A stretch of 64,000 bases of DNA, from assembly GCF_000968175.1 (NCBI RefSeq), contig NZ_FO704551.1, positions 186,001-250,000 on the forward strand, written 5' to 3'. Positions 51,201 to 58,963 of this stretch are shown in pieces (position 1 is the stretch's first letter; each line of letters opens with the position of its first letter). The position numbers were made by a program, and so were the translations under genes. The DNA comes from Xenorhabdus poinarii G6. Its GTDB lineage: Bacteria > Pseudomonadota > Gammaproteobacteria > Enterobacterales > Enterobacteriaceae. The notes below the pieces were generated by a model. It worked only from the letters and a program-made list of their open reading frames with translations. It had not been told where the DNA came from and searched no databases.

Positions 51201-52662
51201 TGGATTCGTTCCAGTAGCCTGTTTGCAAGGAGGCCGAATGGCGTTTTTTATATCCTTTCTCTGAGCTTTCTTCTGCTTCCACCAGCCCGGCCAGTTTCAC
51301 CGCTTTGTTCGGGGCAGAGATAGACAATGTGTCTCCGGCTTTGATTTTGCTGCCAAGTATTTCTGCATTGCCTTCCTGGGCAGTGAGTACCACCTTGCCA
51401 CGGGCGTTGACGGTATTACCTTCGTACTGAGCCTTTTTATTTTTATTGGCGAAAGTATATTGCCAGAACATTTTCCATTGATTGTCAGTGTAATGATCAA
51501 GCTGGTGCAGCTGTTGCCCATCCAGCTTCAGATTAGCGCCGATCAGTTCGACATTATCGCCGTCAATATCCGTTGCCATCACATGGTTGTTTTGTTTCGC
51601 AATCAGCGTGATATGCTTACCGGTCAATTGGGTACGGGAGACAGATTCACTGATCTGTTTTTTTTCGATATAAACGCCACTGAAGGTACTCTGGCGATTA
51701 TCACTGCCCTTGGTGTTGGATAAAGACTGATGCAAGCGGCCTTGAGAAAAGAGATTGTTGCCCCGTAAAGCGATATCCCCGCCTGTTAGCGTCGCGGCTT
51801 CCAGCTTCACATCACCGTGAGATTCAATGTCAATGCTATCATCGGCCGTCATTTTACCCTGTAAATTGACGCCGCTTCCTTCGGCTGTATTCAGCAGACG
51901 AATGCGTCCGGCCTGCATACTGCCAAAATAATAGCTGTCGAGTGTACCAGGATTGGCTTGTTGAGAGGCTAACACGCTGCCATCGGCCGAAATCTGATTA
52001 TTCCCGGTGATGATATTGAGATTTTTGACTGTGACCACCTGGCCATGGTTGTCAATCTTGGGGGCAATCAAATTCAGAACATCCGTGTGAGACAGGCCAT
52101 TTTGTCTGATATTCAGGCTGTTCTGATTATCAAAGGTGTTGAAACCTTGTAGCTTCCCATCCTCCACCAGCGGGTTACCAACAACCAGTGATGCCTGCGT
52201 CGTATTAATAAAACCACAGCCGTTACAGGTGATGCCGTTGGGATTTGCCAGCACGTAATCGGCGGCTATGCCAAATATTTCCTGTTTTCCGAGCAAGAAC
52301 GAAGGGTTACGGCTAATCACTTCATTTAAGATCACACTGGCAGCCTGCCCGTTCAGGTTGCTGTTAGCAGACAATTGGCCTGCCAGTTGGGATGTGCCAT
52401 CTTCCAGGGCGTTATTTAACACCACCCCTGTCGGATCGACATTAAAATCCTGATATTGGTTATGGGATAACCCTGACGCGGAAGGCGCAACGATATTCAC
52501 CACGGTTGCCCCCGTGTCTGCCTGAATAACATCCGGGCGGTGTTCGGCATCGCCACCAGGCGTAATACCATTGGCAAAACTGACTGAGCAGGTTGCCAGG
52601 ATAATGGCCATCGATGCGGCCAGTCTTCCCGTTGGAGATAATTTAAATCCTTTAATTTTCAT
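48280..52662 (-). CDS. TpsA exoprotein, haemolysin/haemagglutinin type (ShlA/XhlA-like)
   Basis: 1460 residues. The signal peptide (about 1-30) is followed by the TPS secretion domain (about 35-280) with VLNNA, SRNPSFLLGKQEIFGIAADYVLANP and the NPNGITCNGCGFINT block at 140-154; the CxxC there is typical of the haemolysin subgroup. The rest is a repetitive beta-helix with haemagglutinin repeats (GGDIALRGNNL, GGVLGIRAGENADIVGTRLHSGKDLII, GSKLVTTQGDATITGDNIALLAGE). The C-terminus ends in ordinary repeat and linker sequence. I see no VENN motif, toxin domain or immunity gene downstream, so this is not a contact-dependent inhibition protein. Size and Cys motif best fit cell-surface haemolysins such as ShlA, HpmA or XhlA. 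It is co-directional with tpsB, 100 bp downstream. Confidence 0.9.
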   Translation of the reverse strand: MKIKGFKLSPTGRLAASMAIILATCSVSFANGITPGGDAEHRPDVIQADTGATVVNIVAPSASGLSHNQYQDFNVDPTGVVLNNALEDGTSQLAGQLSANSNLNGQAASVILNEVISRNPSFLLGKQEIFGIAADYVLANPNGITCNGCGFINTTQASLVVGNPLVEDGKLQGFNTFDNQNSLNIRQNGLSHTDVLNLIAPKIDNHGQVVTVKNLNIITGNNQISADGSVLASQQANPGTLDSYYFGSMQAGRIRLLNTAEGSGVNLQGKMTADDSIDIESHGDVKLEAATLTGGDIALRGNNLFSQGRLHQSLSNTKGSDNRQSTFSGVYIEKKQISESVSRTQLTGKHITLIAKQNNHVMATDIDGDNVELIGANLKLDGQQLHQLDHYTDNQWKMFWQYTFANKNKKAQYEGNTVNARGKVVLTAQEGNAEILGSKIKAGDTLSISAPNKAVKLAGLVEAEESSEKGYKKRHSASLQTGYWNESKTTQSSTGNELSSGGVLGIRAGENADIVGTRLHSGKDLIISAGQQVNITVQSLVDGQSLVKDQTSLGGMLGGSQKDNHDKSETHRISDITSDEHVFLTGLNGVTITGSKVNAQKGAYVEANEGQLTIDNAVSHTYQNVDERKGTIFNITKNTHQKHDKQQQSSGSHLVSEADLKLISNKDINVIGSLVKSAGELQLQTSDNINILNYGEKNQNQQEKTNLDWKYYAKEMQDKQYRAGVGFEHVTDKQNVESTTQRPSELTGGNLGINASKNVTVTGSKLVTTQGDATITGDNIALLAGENSTSTSTSQEKLNNSVFATGGMDKFGTGVEGHYSNNGQSQNQTTAVVAKTDVNGSLALHAGGELKQQGTEHQVHGTYQANAGNIKNVATANTESSSTHQLQVGGEISGTADYSATTRPVEKTAKAAADKKLDTSITKTGLPNAGIELAMNGNSHDTNKHQSDAVVTTIKAGDINVTTTGDVYDQGTQYQANKGGVSLTAGSHTSETAYNHQSTHTSDTTGNASLRVHTTTGADITVSGQGHGRYQETTDKNSNAVTGSINAQNGINTQVTRDARYQGTSMNAGNGSANVNAGGNIQFQQANNRNEQSSNGYNGEMSLTVGTKPDGKNFSGSLGGGYHTNEKQHTTAQTGHLTGKQGVNLNAGNHLTLQGTDVSGKQVDLTAQQGKIELTSAQETVNENGWNVGAKAQGGMSSTARKSEGGGSATEADNKIIDSKYNIGGEVKFGVNQLDKTTHRNTHISGGHVTLTSTGNTSLKGVNVTADQVTGNVGGHFNVESLKDSTHSLNTALDAGLGYSKTVKGDNPAKITPSADANNTKTGSEAPSLKDQLSAAFKGFKGKFNGNYDTLDQETVGQQTTLTGAQSVNLDVSGTTSLAGSKIDSAQGSVSLNTQQINQHAVAGYDRGKNLGINVPDSMASLAVTAQKDIFSGKVPFVKNEHHDTEISPVHSEVKGRQLD

Positions 52663-52704
52663 ATAATTACCTTTATCTACTTTTTTACTGCCATGTACAG
52701 TGTC

Positions 52705-52721
52705 CTGGGGATTATCCCCAG
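52705..52721. terminator. Hairpin in the tpsB-tpsA gap
   Basis: CTGGGG (52705-52710) pairs with CCCCAG (52716-52721) around ATTAT between tpsB and tpsA. There is no U-tract. It could modulate the ratio of transporter to exoprotein. Confidence 0.4.
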
Positions 52722-52762
52722 AACAAGCTGCGGTTAAAAAAACATCAAATAGGTCAAAAAAA

Positions 52763-54454
52763 CTAAAAAGTGTAAGAAAAACGGGTTAACAGTTGTATAG
52801 GTTCATCCGTGTGCCTATTTTGATGAGAGAATAATTTGCCCCGGCTTACTTCAACGTCCGCAAACAGATTCTGATAACGTAAAGTCAGGCCGGCACTCAA
52901 TCCGATGCTGCTGTTCCAGCCATCCTGACTGTGGTGGCCTTTAACTTGCCCAAAGTCTATCCCCGTGTGGAGTGACAGTGAGCCGGTGGAAATGGGAATG
53001 ACGTGAGAAAGGGTATTGCGCCAATACCAGCCATTATCTGCTGATAACGCATTTTTGCTGATCCCCCGCACGGCATAACGATCGGCAACATTGAGCCACT
53101 CAATACCCGGTAGCCCACTTTGACTGTACTGAGCGTAAAACTGGCTATTCAATCGGTAAGGTATCGACAAGAGTGTGAAACGCTGCTGTAAATTTGCCGA
53201 CAACTTCCCTTTGGTAAATCGTTTATTGAGATCGGCGGTTGCCGTTTCGGCATCAAACCATGGCATTCCCTTCTCAACGCTGATGTTGACGGTGATCAGT
53301 CCTGAAGGGATGAGTTGTAAATGGTTCATCCCCAGTTCGAGCACACTTAATGTCTGACTGTTGATCGAAACTTTGCGGTCGATGAAATAGTTCCGGTAAT
53401 TTTTATAAACAAACTGGCTGTTTAATGTGCTGATTTGCGTTTGATTACGATGGAAAACCCAATCGGTACGTAGCCCTGTTTGTTGTGAATTTCCATTCAG
53501 TTTGACGGAGGTTATGTGTAAATGGGGGTGGCTGGTATATTGGGAATAGCTATTAAATCCGCTGAACGTCATTGCGCCATAAGGGAGAGAATAGATCAGG
53601 GTATAAGCGCGTTGGTATTGCGTATCAGGTTTATCAATGGTACTGCTGCCGGTGAGACTCACAAAATCAGATAATCCTAATGGGCTATCAACGCTGGCAT
53701 TGAGTCGCGTGATCCATTTCCCGGTGCTTTTTTGCCCATAATTATCGGTTGTGGTAGTGATTTTCCACGGAGAAGAATGCCGATTATGTAGTCTGACGAT
53801 GGAGCCGCCATTGACCGTACCCGGTAGAATATCAAGCGTTGTTTTGTTCGATTGCAGACGATTAGCTTGATCCAGCCCTTGATCAAGTTGGTTTAGATTG
53901 AGAGGCTTCTTTATTACACCCGGGAACAGTGTCTGGCTGTTCACCCAACGGTCACTTCCTTCTATCGCTTCGACAAAGCCTTCAACGATATTGATCCCCA
54001 ATTCGCCATTTGCGTTGGGCGGGATAAATTGTACCCGCGCGGTAATGTAGCCTTTAGCAATATAAAGATTGGTGATTTCCGCTGATAGCTGATTGATGCT
54101 ATTACTGGTGATACAGCTATCGGGCAAGGCGCTGAGTGTATTCAGATCCTTCAACGAGAGTAAGGTGATTCCTTGGAGATAAACCCCGTTGATGGCCAGA
54201 CAAGGTGGTGCTTCCACCAGCATTGGTGAAACTGTTTGTCGTGACGTGCTGTTGGTGCGATTTATCAATCCTTGATGACGTCGTTCTTCAATGAGTTGGT
54301 CTATTTCCCGTGAACTATCCTGTAGGGTTCTTCTTGTCTCATCTGTCGAGAAAGAGTCATTGATTGCCGGAAAAGTGGAATTAAGCGCATCGGACGATGC
54401 CCCCGCCGGCAATGAAAGACAGAATAAGATGAAAATGGTCGTCCTGTTAATCAT
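52763..54454 (-). CDS. TpsB outer-membrane transporter (ShlB/FhaC family)
   Basis: 563 residues from ATG 54454 (TTGGG about 8 nt upstream; a TTG at 54466 would add four residues). It carries a signal peptide (about 1-20), an N-terminal plug helix, POTRA1 (CLAINGVYLQGITLLSLKDL region), POTRA2 (GYITARVQFIPPNANGELGINIVEG) and a 16-stranded barrel to the terminal Phe (FSYTF). It recognises the TPS domain of the downstream TpsA, and in haemolysin systems it also activates it. tpsB precedes tpsA as in the shlBA and xhlBA operons. Confidence 0.93.
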   Translation of the reverse strand: MINRTTIFILFCLSLPAGASSDALNSTFPAINDSFSTDETRRTLQDSSREIDQLIEERRHQGLINRTNSTSRQTVSPMLVEAPPCLAINGVYLQGITLLSLKDLNTLSALPDSCITSNSINQLSAEITNLYIAKGYITARVQFIPPNANGELGINIVEGFVEAIEGSDRWVNSQTLFPGVIKKPLNLNQLDQGLDQANRLQSNKTTLDILPGTVNGGSIVRLHNRHSSPWKITTTTDNYGQKSTGKWITRLNASVDSPLGLSDFVSLTGSSTIDKPDTQYQRAYTLIYSLPYGAMTFSGFNSYSQYTSHPHLHITSVKLNGNSQQTGLRTDWVFHRNQTQISTLNSQFVYKNYRNYFIDRKVSINSQTLSVLELGMNHLQLIPSGLITVNISVEKGMPWFDAETATADLNKRFTKGKLSANLQQRFTLLSIPYRLNSQFYAQYSQSGLPGIEWLNVADRYAVRGISKNALSADNGWYWRNTLSHVIPISTGSLSLHTGIDFGQVKGHHSQDGWNSSIGLSAGLTLRYQNLFADVEVSRGKLFSHQNRHTDEPIQLLTRFSYTF

Positions 54455-55085
54455 GGAAATACCCAAATGATAAATAGTTGATGGAAAATGTATCTTGTTG
54501 GGTTAGAGTTCAACATCCTGGTTTATGAATCATGCATTAGAACATAGAAAATATTTTATGTTGCTCTGATTAATGACGGTATTTTGTTCCGTACTATCAT
54601 TTATAGTTATAAATTTAGTTTAGTTATTTATAACAAGGCATTTTAGTTATGGATTAAATACCGGATGGTCAGTCAGCGGGATTTAATTTTTTGTTAATCA
54701 ATATCTCAGCATAATAATAAAAAGAATTGAGTTGTTTCACCCTGTTTTGAATTTTTCATGTATAAATTTAACTTATGTCATTTTGATGCATGGCAATAAA
54801 CAGAAGATCAGCCAAAATATAAGAAAGCGAGTTTCTTCATTGCTGGGATGGTTTGTTTATTAATTACACATAACAATGATAAATGTTTTCATATTTATTT
54901 ATGGCACAAATAATGACGGGATAAAAAACTGACAACGGGAATAAATCAGAAACGTCAATATAGGAGGGGAAAAGAGGAATTAATGTAAATTGGCAGGGAA
55001 TTCAAGATATCTCTGATGGTGATTCAGCCAATGAATAAGATTCATTGGCTGAAAGGTGATTACTTAATACTTAATAAATAAGCGA
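54455..55085. other. Gene-free AT-rich stretch between tpsB and hcp
   Basis: A 631-bp interval with the tpsB promoter on the minus strand near its left end and a perfect hairpin (55023-55053) near hcp. Otherwise it is very AT-rich with no open gene, consistent with H-NS-bound accessory DNA (inference). Confidence 0.5.
55023..55053. terminator. Perfect 14-bp inverted repeat after hcp
   Basis: TTCAGCCAATGAAT (55023-55036) and ATTCATTGGCTGAA (55040-55053) pair without mismatch around a 3-nt loop, about 33 nt past the hcp stop. There is no U-tract on the minus strand. It is likely a 3' stabiliser or terminator for the highly expressed hcp mRNA. Confidence 0.6.
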
Positions 55086-55604
55086 TTAAGCAACAATTGG
55101 CGCGCGCCAGTCGTCAGCACCAGAAGTACCTGCAGTTGTGTGTTCCCACTCAATCTTACGGTAAGAAAGAGAAACACGAACTAACTGAGTGAATTCAGAT
55201 TTCGCAGGATCTTGGCAGTGTGGCATTTTGCAATCGATATCAACGATAGTGGCATCAACCAGTTTAGTGGAGAAGAAATGCTCTTGTTTACCTTCGATTG
55301 AAGTGCGGTACCATTTCAATTCTACTGTTGTCAGCATTTCACCAGAAGCCAATGCGTTATAAAGCAGAGGAACGGCTTTATTTAATGCAACGGTAAAGCG
55401 GAATGGTTTATGCGCACGCTGGCCAGAAGGCTGTCCTGACTGTGGATCAGTTGGAACAGTAACAATGTGGTCAAATTCTTGAACCAGCATTTCGTCTTCG
55501 TGGCCTTGAACAAAGATATTACCTACGGATTCAGCAGTGAATGCGCCAGCGGTAATATTACCCTGAGTTTTACCATTGATAGAAATATAACATGGAGTTG
55601 GCAT
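55086..55604 (-). CDS. hcp: T6SS tube protein Hcp
   Basis: 172 residues, full length. Hcp hexamers stack to form the inner tube of the type VI secretion system and carry effectors. Typical sequence: PTPCYISINGKTQGNITAGAF at the start, QEFDHIVTVP, GQRAHKPFRFTVALNKAVPLL and SLSYRKIEWEH at the end. It is transcribed alone, divergent from the tssB operon across a 919-bp gap, an arrangement that allows higher expression of the tube subunit. Confidence 0.98.
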   Translation of the reverse strand: MPTPCYISINGKTQGNITAGAFTAESVGNIFVQGHEDEMLVQEFDHIVTVPTDPQSGQPSGQRAHKPFRFTVALNKAVPLLYNALASGEMLTTVELKWYRTSIEGKQEHFFSTKLVDATIVDIDCKMPHCQDPAKSEFTQLVRVSLSYRKIEWEHTTAGTSGADDWRAPIVA

Positions 55605-56523
55605 ATGAATATCCTATAAAAATTTACCAATATTAGTGTAAGTGTTCGTTCATTTCCTACGTGATAATTCCATTTATTTATCACCAGGAATTATCGCTTA
55701 CCAAACACTCGGGGCGAATAATAAAGCTGAAATTGTCTCATGCAAAGTCATTTGGAAAATGCAACATACGCGCTCATTCAATGACAAATAAAAATTTTAT
55801 AATCATTGCCGTTATGAAATTTATCGCTGTTTTTTTATAAAAAATAAGATTATTTAACTGTCTTAAAAATGAGCGGCGATGTTGTTGTTATTTTAACTTA
55901 TTGATATATAATTGATTTATTTTTATTGTTGAACTATTTTTTATGATCATTTAAAAAGTGTTACCTAGATCAAAAAAATGAAAATAATTGAGATTGTTAT
56001 GAAACATAATTAATCAAGATAAAATAAAAAATGATATTGATGCGCATAATTAACGCGAATTTTGATGGTTGTATTTTATTCGATTGAAGGATGGGGACTA
56101 TTTTTCATCCCATATATAGGGAATGAAGTTGCATACTCATACAAAGGGTAAAACCAAACTTTTCTCCATTTTTAGAGGGAAAAATGTTTATAATTTTCTG
56201 TGAATTGCAATAAATAGATTAAAAGCGAGAATAGAGGACGTTATCAATTTGTGTTTAGGCTTTACATCAAAAAAATAAAATGTCAAACTCGAAGTCGACG
56301 ATTTTTAATATCGATGCTATTTCCACGAATGGATAGGGCATGTCTGATCATTTAACTATATGTTGATATAGCCCTATTCATGCCGACAAATAGAATTATC
56401 TTCTTTTTCTGTTTTTTTAGGGAGATGTTCTGTATTTGTTAAATGAGTAAACATTGGAAACATTCTCTCACCAATAATGGGTTGTTAGACAGTTCATGGT
56501 TGTATTAGCCAAAGGATTCAAAT
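55605..56523. promoter_or_regulatory. Long divergent control region hcp / tssB
   Basis: 919 bp, strongly AT-rich and without a credible ORF. It must contain the promoters for hcp (minus) and the tss operon (plus). An imperfect inverted repeat (GGATAGGGC at about 56331, GCCCTATTC at about 56370) is the only clear symmetry. I did not find a convincing sigma-54 promoter (TGGCAC-N5-TTGC). The length and AT content suggest silencing by H-NS-like proteins and several regulators (inference). Confidence 0.5.
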
Positions 56524-57021
56524 ATGAGTAAGAATAGTCCAGGTAGCGTAGCTCCGAAAGAAAGAATTAATATTAAGTATGTTCCTAATACGGGTGATCA
56601 GACAGCAGAAGTAGAATTACCTCTGAATCTGTTGGTTGTTGGTGACTTGAAAGGAAAAAGCGAAGATACGCCCATTGAAGAACGGCCAACCGTTTCTATC
56701 AATAAGAATAATTTTAATGCCGTCATGAATGAGGCAAACATCAACTTGACTTTTAATGTCCCTAACCGCCTCGATGAAAAAAGTGAAGAAGATTTACCGG
56801 TTAATCTGGAAATAAAATCACTGAGTGATTTTTCACCCGATAACGTCGCGAAGAAAGTCCCCGAATTAAAAAAACTGCTTGAACTGCGTGAGGCATTAGT
56901 TGCACTAAAAGGCCCATTGGGAAATATCCCAGCATTTCGTGCTCGCTTGCAGTCACTGCTGGATGATGAATCCGTTCGTGAGCAACTCCTGAAAGAACTT
57001 GAAATCGTCAATAAAAAATAA
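56524..57021 (+). CDS. tssB: T6SS contractile sheath small subunit TssB
   Basis: 165 residues (VipA family). It forms the contractile sheath with TssC around the Hcp tube. Characteristic segments: NIKYVPNTGDQTAEVELPLNLLVVGDLKG and SLSDFSPDNVAKKVPELKKLLELREAL. AAAGGA precedes the ATG. First gene of the T6SS operon, 20 nt before tssC. Confidence 0.98.
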   Translation: MSKNSPGSVAPKERINIKYVPNTGDQTAEVELPLNLLVVGDLKGKSEDTPIEERPTVSINKNNFNAVMNEANINLTFNVPNRLDEKSEEDLPVNLEIKSLSDFSPDNVAKKVPELKKLLELREALVALKGPLGNIPAFRARLQSLLDDESVREQLLKELEIVNKK

Positions 57022-57041
57022 CTGGTTAAAGGAATTTTTAA

Positions 57042-58520
57042 ATGGCTCAGCACGAAGAAAACGGCACCGCTATTGCTTCTGGCGCAACAACCTCCCTGCT
57101 TGATGAGATTATGTCTCAAGCGAGAATGACCCCGGAAAATGACGGCTATTATATTGCTAAGCAAGGTGTTGCTGCGTTTATCGGTAGCATTCTGGATACC
57201 GGCTCTAACGAAGAACCCATCAACAAATTGCTCGTTGATAAAATGATCGTTGAGCTGGATAAAAAACTCAGTGAGCAGATGGATGAAATTCTGCACGCAA
57301 AGCCGTTCCAGGAACTGGAATCTTCTTGGCGTTCACTGAAAATCCTGGTGGATCGTACTGATTTCCGCGAAAACATCAGAATCAACATTATTCATGCGAC
57401 GAAAGATGAATTGCTGGAGGATTTCGAATTCTCCCCTGAGATTATTCAGTCCGGCTTCTACAAACACGTTTATTCCGCAGGTTACGGTCAATTCGGTGGT
57501 GAACCGGTTGCAGCCGTCATCGGTAACTACGCGTTCAGTAACACCACGCCTGATATCAAATTGATGCAGTATGTCAGTTCAGTGGGTGCGATGGCTCATG
57601 CGCCATTCCTCTCCTCTGTTTCACCTGAATTCTTTGGCATTAACAGCTTTACTGAACTGCCAGCCATTAAAGATCTGAAGTCTGTCTTCGAAGGCCCTTC
57701 ACATACAAAATGGCGTGTACTGCGTGAGTCTGAAGATTCACGTTACTTAGGTCTGACTGCTCCTCGTTTCTTGTTGCGTCTGCCTTATTCCACAGTTGAA
57801 AACCCCATCAAAAACTTCAACTATCAGGAAAATGTCAGCCGTGATCATGAACATTTCCTGTGGGGTAATACCGCATACCTGTTGGCGGGTTGCCTGACTG
57901 ACAGTTTTGCTAAATATCGCTGGTGTCCGAACATCATCGGCCCACAAAGCGGTGGTGCTGTCAGCGATCTGCCTGTTCATCTGTACGAAGCAATGGGTCA
58001 GGTTCAGGCGAAGATCCCAACGGAAGTGCTGGTCACTGACCGTCGTGAATTCGAATTAGCAGAAGAAGGCTTTATCACCTTGACCATGCGTAAAGGTAGC
58101 GATAACGCGGCATTCTTCTCTGCAAACTCAGTGCAAAAACCCAAAGTATTCCCGAATACCCGTGAAGGGAAAATCGCGGAAACCAACTATAAGTTGGGCA
58201 CTCAGCTTCCTTATATGTTCATCATCAACCGTCTGGCTCACTACATCAAAGTGTTGCAGCGTGAACAGATCGGCTCCTGGAAAGAGCGCCAGGATCTGGA
58301 GCGCGAACTGAACATGTGGCTGAAACAGTACATTGCTGATCAGGAAAACCCACCGACTGACGTTCGTAGTCGTCGTCCTCTGCGTGCTGCTGAGATCAAG
58401 GTGCTGGACGTTGAAGGCGATCCAGGCTGGTATCAGGTTGCAATGCAAGTTCGCCCGCACTTCAAATATATGGGTGCCAGTTTCGAACTGTCTCTGGTTG
58501 GACGTTTGGATAAGGAATAA
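57042..58520 (+). CDS. tssC: T6SS contractile sheath large subunit TssC
   Basis: 492 residues (VipB family), the large sheath protomer partnering TssB. Family motifs: LESSWRSLKILVDRTDF, GEPVAAVIGNYAFSNT, FLWGNTAYLLAGCLTDSFAKYRWCPNI and the C-terminal DVEGDPGWYQVAMQVRPHFKYMG. AAAGGAATTTTTAA precedes the ATG, and tssE starts 2 nt after its stop. Confidence 0.99.
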   Translation: MAQHEENGTAIASGATTSLLDEIMSQARMTPENDGYYIAKQGVAAFIGSILDTGSNEEPINKLLVDKMIVELDKKLSEQMDEILHAKPFQELESSWRSLKILVDRTDFRENIRINIIHATKDELLEDFEFSPEIIQSGFYKHVYSAGYGQFGGEPVAAVIGNYAFSNTTPDIKLMQYVSSVGAMAHAPFLSSVSPEFFGINSFTELPAIKDLKSVFEGPSHTKWRVLRESEDSRYLGLTAPRFLLRLPYSTVENPIKNFNYQENVSRDHEHFLWGNTAYLLAGCLTDSFAKYRWCPNIIGPQSGGAVSDLPVHLYEAMGQVQAKIPTEVLVTDRREFELAEEGFITLTMRKGSDNAAFFSANSVQKPKVFPNTREGKIAETNYKLGTQLPYMFIINRLAHYIKVLQREQIGSWKERQDLERELNMWLKQYIADQENPPTDVRSRRPLRAAEIKVLDVEGDPGWYQVAMQVRPHFKYMGASFELSLVGRLDKE

Positions 58521-58522
58521 TC

Positions 58523-58963
58523 ATGGCTGCGCTGTACAGTTGGAACAGAGGCAGCTCTGCCAGTCTGTTTGAGCGCATTCAAGGGAAGAGCTCCGGCTCT
58601 TCCCGTCAATCAAGGATGCGTGCATTGCTTGATTCTATCAAGAAGCATTTGAATGAAGTGCTGAATTCCCGTCCCGGTGCCTGCCAGAGTGCGGTTGAAT
58701 TAGGGGTGATTGATCTGAATGATGCGACCGCGACATCGGTGGATTTCAAGCAAAATATCGAATGGGCGATTGAAGAGTGCATCAGAAATTATGAGCCAAG
58801 AATATCAGCGGTTTCTGTCAGTGCCATTCATGATGATTCAGATCCGTTGCTGTTGAGCTTTCATATCAGTGCTGAAATCTCTCTGGATGAGATCAACGAT
58901 CTTGTGGAATTTAGCATCCAGTTAGATAACAACCGGCGCTATTGCCTGGAGCGAACTCAATAA
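58523..58963 (+). CDS. tssE: T6SS baseplate protein TssE (gp25-like)
   Basis: 146 residues with LFERIQGKS at the start, a hydrophilic N-terminal helix, INSRPG-like LNSRPGACQSAVELGVIDLND and a gp25-like end (ECIRNYEPRISAVSVSAI). This wedge component starts sheath assembly at the baseplate. AAGGA lies 6 nt before the ATG. The stop abuts the tssF start. Confidence 0.96.
   Translation: MAALYSWNRGSSASLFERIQGKSSGSSRQSRMRALLDSIKKHLNEVLNSRPGACQSAVELGVIDLNDATATSVDFKQNIEWAIEECIRNYEPRISAVSVSAIHDDSDPLLLSFHISAEISLDEINDLVEFSIQLDNNRRYCLERTQ

Noticed and set aside
55605..56523. Sigma-54 promoter for the T6SS
   Set aside because: No TGGCAC-N5-TTGC-type element was found in the non-coding part; the closest string (TGGCATTTTGCA) lies inside hcp.
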